From contig OZ038479.1 in the NCBI GenBank assembly GCA_964036315.1, positions 61,424,393 to 61,488,392 of the forward strand: a DNA stretch of 64,000 bases, in the 5' to 3' direction. A program made the position numbers and the translations under genes. The notes beneath the pieces were generated by a model. The model saw only the letters and a program-made list of their open reading frames with translations. It had not been told where the DNA came from and made no database searches. Each line of letters begins with the position of its first letter. Within the stretch, counting starts at the first letter, position 1. This DNA is from Acanthosepion esculentum (taxonomy: Eukaryota; Mollusca; Cephalopoda; Sepiida; Sepiidae). Below, piece by piece: positions 57,483 to 64,000 of this stretch.

Positions 57483-57539
57483 CATCACTTGACAAGACAC
57501 CCAAAGTATTGAAACAAAATGGCTATTTTCGTAGTGATG
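57483..57539 (+). ncRNA. Hammerhead-like motif, U3/A8 variant (right arm)
   Basis: Plus strand: CATCAC and GTGATG form helix I (6 bp). The core TTGACAA corresponds to CUGANGA with U at 3 and A at 8. Helix II GACAC pairs with GTATT less well than in the left arm. GAA is intact, helix III ACAAAAT pairs with ATTTTCGT around GGCT, and A is at position 17. The three-way-junction architecture is complete apart from the 3/8 change. Confidence 0.55.
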
Positions 57540-57551
57540 TACATACATATG

Positions 57552-57556
<5 letters not shown>

Positions 57557-57632
<76 letters not shown>
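57557..57632. repeat. (TA)n(AG)n microsatellite
   Basis: TA array passing into an AG array. Confidence 0.95.
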
Positions 57633-57633
<1 letters not shown>

Positions 57634-57689
57634 ATTATATAGGAGGTTTTCCGGAAATTATACAACTGTGAATGAAATAGGAGCCTATC

Positions 57690-58620
57690 CAGAGTAATAG
57701 TGTCTTAGTCTTCTTTACAATACTCCGCTTGAGATCGCACATACTTATCTCAGCGTGCCTTTCAGTTTTCAAACCAGTCTGCAAAATTTTTTTTCGGGAT
57801 CGCCATTAGGTTCAACATCAAGTTCTTAATTCTTTTCATAATCTTAACATTGGGAGAGAGAGAAAAACGGATTGGAAAGTCGCCAAATTTGTCATGTTGA
57901 AGGAGGGGGTGACAGACCTGGATGATGCGATTCTTCACATCCAACGCACAAAAATAATAAAATAATCCATACATTAAACGTGAAGACTAGGATATTAAAA
58001 ATGACTGATTACTTTCCTGATCTTCTGATTCCCTGTTGCTTATTTCCTTGGATTTCAAGCCGCACGCCTCCACTATTTTCAAGTGCTCTATTTGTTGTTG
58101 GCCTTCTAGAACGTCGGTCACTTTCACCAGATTTCCAGCTGTCTGAAGTGTCAGCTCATAGAATCATCCTCGAAACGTTTCTAAATCATTCAAATATTTT
58201 TCCACAAACGAATGAATATCATGATTACATACAACATAAATTCATCAATGGCTATTCACACATGCGCCGTACGATCTCTTCTGGGTGGTTAAAATGTCAA
58301 ATAAAAAGCCATGCAACCGATACGCAAGATATTCAGAATTACTAGATACTTTCAAGATATTCTAATATTTGCACTGTCAATGTTCTTGTGCGCGAGTAAC
58401 ATTTACGGGTACCCTGCTTGTCGAAGGCCTTCTAAAATGTTTATCGCTTTTAATGGATACCTGGTTAAGTATGAAGTCCCGCTACCAAAATTTTATTTCT
58501 GCATCACTCACGGCATCATTTATATCAACTTTCTTAATTATTCGAATATTTTCCCGCTGACGAATGTAGAAGTTTCAAGTAAAATTTCGCTCAATCAATG
58601 GCCTCTCACTGGTGACTGAT
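57690..58620 (-). pseudogene. Mariner-type transposase relic with duplicated N-terminus
   Basis: At 57700-57850 the minus strand encodes NLMAIPKKNFADWFEN and then a YVRSQAEYCKED-like end, the C-terminal signature of mosquito/mollusc mariner transposases (W..R...C......YFEGD). Two tandem N-terminal-like segments follow at 58020-58350 and 58355-58620. Each has an F...GR...RRP(S/T)(T/S) block (DRRSRRPTTNRALEN and FRRPSTSRVPVNV) and shared nucleotide words (ttcaaatatttttcc/ttcgaatattttccc). The catalytic core is deleted. Confidence 0.5.
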
Positions 58621-58689
58621 TCAGTAAACATCAGAGTGTTTACGCATGCGCAGAAGGGTTATCAATATTCACCAATTCCTTCACTAGCT

Positions 58690-59563
58690 CAGTCAATAAA
58701 TCTACTTTCAAAATTTACCACAACTCTAACTGTAGAAGTCATAACATAACTTACCTATTAGAATGCACACTATGCCAGAATTAATATCGGAATCGGATTA
58801 AGTCGACTCCCCACAAAAGATTATTACCTGTAGGACAACATTTCCGCCTAGAAAAACATGATTTTAAAAGCCATACCAAATTCACTATAATTGAAAAAAT
58901 AGAATTAGACAGAAAAGATAATATTAGAAAAATTCTAGACAAACATGAAGACAAATGGATTTTGCGCCTCAAAACACTTATCCAGATAGGCTTAACCACA
59001 AATTTAACACATATATAATTAATATATACCCCCGTAAATCAAGCCCTACCCACATTTCTCACCCACACAAGACAGACATGCTTGCGGAAGTGTTGAGGTC
59101 TCATTTATACACACACCCATAATAATATATACACTTACACACATCATACACACTACTAAAGAACAAATGATAACATACACTTAACACGCACACATCTCCT
59201 TCCCAGGAACCAATAAAACTGTCAAAATGACCAAGTCGCATGAAATTTCAGAGCCTTTATCTTACTAACAAGCTAAAAGAGGCCGTTTGACCAACACAAG
59301 GCCTGATCAAAATTAACGATAAAAAAACAAAAAAAAAAAAACAAATGAAAACTACAGATAAAGTTCATTTTCTTCAGAAAGTCATTCATTCCTGTAGCCA
59401 ACTGCTGCTAAAAAGCGGTGATTTTTCTCTCCTGATGATGGCCATGCTGGCGAAAACTAGTTGAATAACCTAATTGAAATAATAAAAGAAACAAAAAAAA
59501 AAAACCCCAGTGTGTCTGAAAATTTAATTTTTTGAATTTTTCAATATTTTTTATTGTTCAAAG

Positions 59564-59568
<5 letters not shown>
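58690..59568 (+). mobile_element. Penelope-like element, endonuclease and 3' end
   Basis: The GIY-YIG endonuclease part is recognisable: CRSHNITYLLECTLC (58720-58770) in one frame, then from 58830 to a TAA at 59016 an open frame VGQHFRLEKHDFKSHTK...EKIELDRK...HEDKWILRLKTL, which matches the PLE C-terminus (E.HDF...R...E..WI..L.T). Reverse transcriptase is absent. The 3' UTR leads to a hammerhead-like motif at 59428 and ends at a CA/TA microsatellite. Confidence 0.75.
59428..59468 (+). ncRNA. Hammerhead-like motif in PLE 3' repeat
   Basis: CTGATGA (canonical core), then a helix II in which GCCA pairs with TGGC after a two-base TG offset, then GAAA with one extra A and a palindrome ACTAGT, then T. 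Helix I is not evident. Likely a slightly decayed copy. Confidence 0.5.
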
Positions 59569-59652
<84 letters not shown>

Positions 59653-59693
59653 TGTATTGTGCATTGTACCGGCGAAGAAAAAATGTATATTTA

Positions 59694-59751
<58 letters not shown>
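59569..59751. repeat. (CA)n(TA)n and (TA)n microsatellites
   Basis: CA array (59571-59629), TA array (59629-59653) and, after about 45 bases, another TA array (59699-59751). Confidence 0.95.
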
Positions 59752-59754
<3 letters not shown>

Positions 59755-60255
59755 CTATTCAAAACGTAATTCTGTGGACACCGCCTTTTTAAACAGTGAG
59801 AATTACGACTACCGCATTCAAGAGACTTAAAGAATATATGCTCTCCGGAAGGATTCAAACTTCCCTCCCTCTTTGAAACCATATTCTAAGTGAGGCATTT
59901 ACGACCAATCTGTTAGGATACAGATTGATCATCGATCGTATCCAGCAGCTCGAAGTCGGTGGTGACATTGATCCTGAGGTTCAGTGGAAAGAAATGTAAC
60001 AGGACGACCCTTGCTTCTGACGATTCTCAAGTACATAATAGAAGACGTTTACTTGGCGTATAAAACTGTGGTATCCGTCCGGAGTTAGTTATCATTCGCT
60101 ATGTTCACCTGAACCCTTTCAAAAAGCTTCCTATTTCTTATATCCGTTTGGAATCTACCATGTTGATGCACTTGATACATCTGAAAAAGAAATAAGAATG
60201 TTAAAATTTGAGACATGCTGCGTAATATTGCATTAAATTGTTTTCCATATATGCC
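59752..60255. other. No genes recognised
   Basis: Unique-looking sequence with no supported frame. Confidence 0.4.
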
Positions 60256-60258
<3 letters not shown>

Positions 60259-60327
<69 letters not shown>

Positions 60328-60405
60328 ATGTGCCTGTTTATGTGTGTGTGTGTTTATGCTTTTGTCCGCGTGTATGTGTGTGTTTGTGTGTATATGTGTA
60401 AGTAC
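60259..60405. repeat. (TA)n(TG)n microsatellite
   Basis: TA array followed by irregular TG-rich repeats. Confidence 0.95.
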
Positions 60406-60573
60406 ATATTACTAACATAAAATTAATGAGAACATAAACCGGGATTTTTTCCGTGTTTCATTGCAAAATGTAGTTTAAAATGAAATACAAAAGAATGAAT
60501 TATGAAAGACTATATAATCAGTATGGGTGCATGCCAACGTAAGGGTGACGCTTGTCTAAACTGAAATGAGCAA

Positions 60574-60650
<77 letters not shown>

Positions 60651-60692
60651 GAACTTATAAACTCACTCTCTCTATATATATATATATATAAT
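60574..60692. repeat. (TA)n microsatellite with short interruption
   Basis: TA arrays 60574-60648 and 60673-60692. The second ends at the PLE boundary. Confidence 0.95.
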
Positions 60693-60829
60693 TATTTATT
60701 TGGGCAGCAATCCCTCTTTTATACATGTTTCGTTAAATACGACTGACAAGGTACTGCTTATTTCTTGTGTTCGTACAAGTGTTTTCGTTTCTGAACACAA
60801 AGTGTGTAAAAACTGTTCAAAATTCTGCA

Positions 60830-60872
60830 TATCCGACCGCTTTCGACTCTTTTTTTCTGTTATCAAGGGCTA
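60830..60872 (-). ncRNA. Hammerhead-like motif, U3/A8 variant
   Basis: Minus strand: CCC, TTGATAA, a poorly pairing helix II, then GAAAGCGGTC and GG. Downstream it reads ATATGCAG, as in the inverted copy at 62297. Confidence 0.4.
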
Positions 60873-61079
60873 TTTTTATTTTTTATTTTTAACTCAATGT
60901 GTGTGTATGTTTTTTTTTTAAAAATTTATGCAGTTGTCTGAAGTTATAGGAATGTTTTATTTTCTAAACACGGTCAGCACACTGTGACCGTCTTCGTAGT
61001 TCATGTTATTGTTGTTTCTTTTCATTACGGCTTACATTATTTCTAATCTTTTTTAACATGTGGATGAGGCTACTATATT

Positions 61080-62021
61080 TGTATTTTCTACTAGTATGCT
61101 TCGGATGGAGTTTGGTAGGATTTTGTGTGTGTTTAAATGAGTTCTAATTGAGCTATGAGTCATCTAGATATTAGTAGTATGACTAATGTAATTTTTATGA
61201 GTTTGGTTTGACCAGGAACACAGTTCCTTAAGGGACATTTAGTCTCGTAAATAATATTGGTTCTTTGTAGTTTTGATTTTTGATGATAAGGTTACCTGTT
61301 TAATTGTTTTTTGAATAGATAATTAATTTAATTTTCTTGTTCGGGTCGAGAGGGGTTGTGTATTTCCTTATGATATTTCTAAGATAAAATTCGTCTTGAT
61401 ATGTTGATATGTATTTAGCTTTTGTAGAAGCTCCTAATGTTATTGTTCTATCTTTATGTTCAGTATCGCTATTAGTTACTTTAGAAAGAAACAGTTTAAT
61501 CTAGTGGTCGATGAGGTTGTTAGTAAAACCATTGTTAACTAGCGTCTGTTTTGCATTATTGAGTTATTTAAGGAAAATTAGACAAGAGGATGAATTCTCG
61601 TGTGCTCTCTTAAGGAAATTTTTTATAACTACTATTTTATATCTAAGTGGGCATTCACTCTTGAAATTAAGGTGGTAAGAGTTTCTGCAAGTGGGTTTTT
61701 TGTATAATGAAGTGGTGAATGTGTTATTACTAAATTCTACGAGAACGTCTAAGAATGGAAGTTTATTTTTTTGACTAAGTTATTATGTCAAGGACAATTA
61801 TTTTTGAATATGGTTTTGAGATTATCAATTTCCTATTTGTTTTTATTTAAAATAAAAATATCGTCTACATAGCAGACATATATTTTGGATTTAGTGACAT
61901 AAATATCGTGTTCTACATGGAATCTATTGGAGAAGCACGGGGTCAGAGAAATTCCCATATTAACACCATTAGTTTGGGTGTAGATGTTACCACTATGGTC
62001 GTAAAATTTAAACACACACAA
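61080..62021 (-). pseudogene. PLE reverse transcriptase and GIY-YIG endonuclease, broken
   Basis: The frame from 62021 to 61833 reads KFYDHSGNIYTQTNGVNMGI, SLTPCFSNRFHVEHD and KIYVCYVDDIFILNKNK. The GVxMG...P...N.F block followed by YVDDIF is the palm and catalytic signature of PLE reverse transcriptase, and the YVDD Asp pair is intact. Downstream, across stops, are LPFLDVLVEF...YKKPT and, near 61240, KCPLRNC with later THSSIRTHLNTHK, the Cys-containing GIY-YIG region. The N-terminal half of the reverse transcriptase is missing. Confidence 0.8.
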
Positions 62022-62296
62022 AACTCCTACAAAACTCCTACAAAACTCCTACAAAATTCCATCCGAAATATACTAGTAGAAAATACAAGTATAATAGACT
62101 CACCCATATGCAAAACAATATTAAAAATAAGGTAAGCCCTAATAATAAGAAAGGAAATGCCATCACTCAGTAACATTAACTAAGAATATGGCCACAACGT
62201 AGTGACCGTATTTGGAAAATAAATCATTCCTATAACTTCAGACACATACAAAAAAAAAAAACAACACATTCAATTAAAAATTAAAAAAATAAAAAA

Positions 62297-62340
62297 TCGC
62301 CCTTGATAATGGCTAAGAGAATAGCCGAGAGCACTCGGAT
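62297..62340 (+). ncRNA. Hammerhead-like motif, U3/A8 variant
   Basis: CCC, TTGATAA, helix II GGCTA pairing with TAGCC over 5 bp, then GAGAGCACTC and GG. The GAAA reads GAGA here. Best preserved helix II of this variant, opposite in strand to the PLE coding sequence. Confidence 0.5.
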
Positions 62341-62420
62341 ATGCAGAACAGTACGCAGCAGTTTTAATAACAAATATTACTAGGATCCACCTCGATTATA
62401 TACCAACGGATCGATTACCT

Positions 62421-62424
<4 letters not shown>

Positions 62425-62495
<71 letters not shown>
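62425..62495. repeat. (TA)n microsatellite
   Basis: Separates the PLE from the hammerhead cluster. Confidence 0.95.
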
Positions 62496-62498
<3 letters not shown>

Positions 62499-62580
62499 TG
62501 ATAGAAATTGTAAGGAGGATTTGATAATTATAATTAAGTAATTCATTGAGTCTGAACGAAACCTCAACAGAATGCAGAAC

Positions 62581-62627
62581 GCACTGGACGGCCGTTTCGT
62601 CCTATATTTGGGACTCATCAGCAGTGC
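62581..62627 (-). ncRNA. Hammerhead ribozyme, canonical core, copy 1
   Basis: Minus strand: GCACTG (helix I), CTGATGA (core), GTCC pairing with GGAC around CAAATATA (helix II), GAA (core), ACGGCCGT (palindromic helix III), C (position 17, GTC triplet), CAGTGC (helix I, all six pairs). All invariant bases are present. Identical over 47 bases to the copy at 63041-63087. Confidence 0.9.
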
Positions 62628-62665
62628 CCATCCACTACCGAGAATTGAAACCCTGACAGTTAGAT

Positions 62666-62706
62666 CTGGACGGCCGTTTCGTCCTATATTTGGGACTCAT
62701 CAGCAG
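62666..62706 (-). ncRNA. Hammerhead ribozyme, canonical core, copy 2
   Basis: Same core, helix II and helix III as copy 1, 80 bases away in the same orientation. Helix I is reduced to CTG pairing with CAG because the flanks differ. Confidence 0.8.
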
Positions 62707-62960
62707 CATTCTGCATTCTGTTGCGGTTTCTTTCAGACTCAATGAATTACTTAATTATAATCATCAAATCCTCCTTACAATTTCTATCATATGTTTATCA
62801 TTGCTTGATCCGGCTTCTAATGCTTCAGTTTGAGCGGCTTGGTGATAGTAGTGGCTCCGGGGGGCACAGTCCTATGGTTACAGAGAACTTCAGTTGAGTT
62901 CCACCACGGAATATGTGAGCGAGCGGCGCTATATTGAGTCTGATTTGCTATCTCTTCGTC

Positions 62961-63031
62961 ACCGAGGCCCGTTGGAACAGTTGGTATGACGTTTGCTTGA
63001 TAACTCAACTGTCGGGGTTTCAATTCTCGGT
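62961..63031 (+). ncRNA. tRNA-like head next to hammerhead (SINE-like)
   Basis: A 71-base segment with a B-box-like gggtttcaattctc and an A-box-like cagttggtatgac, spaced as in tRNA genes. The ends accgag and ctcggt can pair. A complete cloverleaf cannot be drawn, because the T-arm and acceptor pairings compete, so this is not an intact tRNA gene. It would provide an internal RNA polymerase III promoter for a SINE-like element. The hammerhead starts ten bases downstream. Confidence 0.4.
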
Positions 63032-63040
63032 AGTGGATGC

Positions 63041-63087
63041 GCACTGCTGATGAGTCCCAAATATAGGACGAAACGGCCGTCCAGTGC
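63041..63087 (+). ncRNA. Hammerhead ribozyme, canonical core, copy 3
   Basis: Exact reverse-complement match, 47 of 47 bases, to 62581-62627: helix I GCACTG/CAGTGC, core CTGATGA and GAA, helix II GTCC/GGAC, palindromic helix III, GTC cleavage triplet. Confidence 0.9.
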
Positions 63088-63130
63088 TTTCTGCATTCTG
63101 TTGAGGTTTCTTTCAGACTCAATGAATTAC

Positions 63131-63137
<7 letters not shown>

Positions 63138-63161
<24 letters not shown>

Positions 63162-63162
63162 A

Positions 63163-63197
<35 letters not shown>

Positions 63198-63223
63198 TGT
63201 GTGTGTGTGTGTGTGTGTGTGTG
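63138..63223. repeat. (TA)n(TATG)n(TG)n microsatellite
   Basis: TA run, TATG repeats, then TG repeats, directly after the hammerhead element tail. Confidence 0.95.
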
Positions 63224-63249
63224 AAGGAGTTCTCTTTCGATTTCAACGT

Positions 63250-63560
63250 ATAATTTCAGTTTAGAATTGAACCAATAGATACCCAGCCACACATTAGGGA
63301 AGACTTGAAAAGAGAGAAATGTTGCACGAAATTTCCAAACAATTGCCTCAGATTTAGTTCAGGTTTTTCTTCTCCGAGATTAGCTGCCAATCCCTTGAGC
63401 TCAGTTTGCTGCGCTATCTAGTCCATAGCTAGAGGAAGATGGATTCACCATTTTCAAAGGCCATTATCGCGAAGTGAAGGAAACAGATTTAACCGGAATT
63501 TGAACTTAGCTTGATGATTCCACATTTTTGTGTCGAAAACCTTTAAACTACTTGCAAATT
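63250..63560 (-). mobile_element. tRNA-derived SINE, diverged copy
   Basis: The minus strand has a head with taagttcaaattcc (B-box-like, near 63495) and a body with ccatcttcctctagctatgg and ggcagctaatctcgg, parallel to cctcttcttctccctccaac and ggcaactggtctaggag in the complete SINE at 38671-39091. No target duplication identified. Confidence 0.5.
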
Positions 63561-63939
63561 CATATACTCTTTTACACGCACAAAAACACACATATATGTA
63601 TGTATCTCTACACAAACGCACGCGTTCCGTCGTGCAGAGATACATGTATTTGTCACCATTTTGGAAAACCTAAATATATGTGTATATTAACGGAATGAAA
63701 TCGAATATAATGCTGTTTCTTTCTCGTATAATAAATACAATAAAAATATCGCCAGTTGCAGCCATTCATGATAGACACCAGCATTCATGATCGAAGAATT
63801 CAGTAAAAGTAGATACGGCATACAAAGGCTTATAGTCAATCTAGCAAATTTTTATAAACTGGAGATAAATTTGTTTGATTAGCAGGCAATGTTCCAGTAA
63901 TCCGATTTTCTATAAGGCTCCCTCATTCAATGTGCAATC

Positions 63940-64000
63940 TGCTTCACCGAGGAGGACAGCGTCAATTTTGGCACAAGGCCGCAATCACGAAGCAGCCAAT
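63940..64000 (+). repeat. Start of an interspersed repeat cut by the window end
   Basis: Contains ttttggcacaaggccgcaat. The same ggcacaaggcc word occurs in the 3' end of the LINE at about 21972. In my recollection this word opens an abundant cephalopod repeat, but the copy is too short to classify. Confidence 0.3.

Larger units (their letters stand above)
56815..57559. mobile_element. Foldback element with about 145-bp inverted arms
   Basis: Left arm 56815-56964 and right arm 57417-57559 are inverted copies with roughly 85-90% identity, separated by about 450 bp without coding potential. Each arm carries a hammerhead-like motif in opposite orientation. The right arm runs directly into a TA/AG microsatellite. 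No TA or other clear target duplication is seen. This could be an inverted pair of PLE or hammerhead terminal repeats rather than a DNA transposon. Confidence 0.8.
60693..62424 (-). mobile_element. Penelope-like element with inverted partial copy
   Basis: From about 62010 down to 60693 (minus strand) lie a reverse transcriptase end, linker, GIY-YIG region and 3' terminal repeat. From about 62010 up to 62350 (plus strand) lies an inverted copy of the same 3' portion (aaacacacacaaaactcc, accgtatttggaaaataaa, cattcctataacttcagacac and a hammerhead-like motif all recur). The two halves meet head to head near 62010, a 5'-truncated, inverted arrangement known for Penelope elements. A tandem aaaactcctac unit occurs three times at 62020-62053. 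TA arrays flank both ends. Confidence 0.8.
62498..63137. mobile_element. Composite hammerhead-bearing element in inverted array
   Basis: Two levels of inverted repeat: 62535-62660 is inverted at 63005-63137 (about 125 bp), and 62498-62578 is inverted at 62706-62790 (about 80 bp). The unit reads, in the orientation of the right end: tRNA-like head, hammerhead, then a tail ctgcattctgttgaggtttc and aattacttaatta, ending at a TA array. The left part has the same unit on the minus strand plus an extra hammerhead facing a tail of opposite strand. No protein coding. A non-autonomous retroelement that multiplied in place is likely. Confidence 0.75.

Noticed and set aside
62961..63031. Functional tRNA gene
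   Set aside because: Acceptor and T-arm pairings are mutually exclusive and the anticodon arm pairs poorly, so only a tRNA-like SINE head is supported.

Overview
The window looks like intergenic DNA from a mollusc, most likely a cephalopod such as an octopus. This is inferred from the very dense (TA)n, (CA)n and (TAA)n microsatellites and the mixture of CR1-, RTE- and Tx1-like LINEs, restriction-endonuclease LINEs, Penelope-like elements (PLEs), Tc1/mariner relics and a tRNA-derived SINE. I found no convincing host gene. Almost every recognisable protein is a broken transposable-element protein, and many of the long open frames (YIYIYI proteins) are translated microsatellites.

Layout. 0-10 kb: TA arrays, a 1.6 kb polypyrimidine tract, two copies of one mariner-like element (4.9 and 9.1 kb), a 5S rRNA-derived relic, a CR1-like LINE on the minus strand, a solo PLE terminal repeat and a perfect 51-bp inverted repeat. 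10-14.4 kb: AT-rich, nothing assignable. 14.8-22.5 kb: a decayed mariner split by a 5.6 kb Tx1/L1-like LINE with an exact 29-bp target-site duplication. 22.6-27.1 kb: an antisense RTE-like LINE, then two head-to-tail restriction-endonuclease LINE fragments. 27.9-29.7 kb: a PLE with inverted terminal repeats and two hammerhead-type relics. 30-36 kb: mostly unassigned, with an 80-bp mariner MITE resembling human MADE1. 36.4-39.7 kb: a chain of three restriction-endonuclease LINE copies, one split by a solo LTR, one by a complete SINE. 42-43.6 kb: a full-length Tc1 element. 44-56 kb: mariner, CR1 and Tc1 relics and a strong hammerhead motif at 46.6 kb. 56.8-63.1 kb: a foldback element with hammerhead-like arms, two PLEs, and a cluster of three canonical hammerhead motifs beside a tRNA-like head.

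The most interesting system is a population of hammerhead-ribozyme-like motifs. Four groups occur: (A) three near-identical canonical motifs at 62.6-63.1 kb; (B) an independent complete canonical motif at 46.6 kb; (C) single or relic motifs at 1.1, 2.5, 29.3 and 59.4 kb; (D) a recurrent variant in PLE terminal repeats and a foldback element in which core positions 3 and 8 read U and A instead of C and G, so the known 3-8 base pair could be kept. Several have a short palindromic helix III, which suggests action as dimers. Most carrier elements abut TA/CA microsatellites.

All calls come from reading the sequence by eye. Family names rest on motif recognition, boundaries are approximate unless a target-site duplication is given, and ribozyme activity is inferred.
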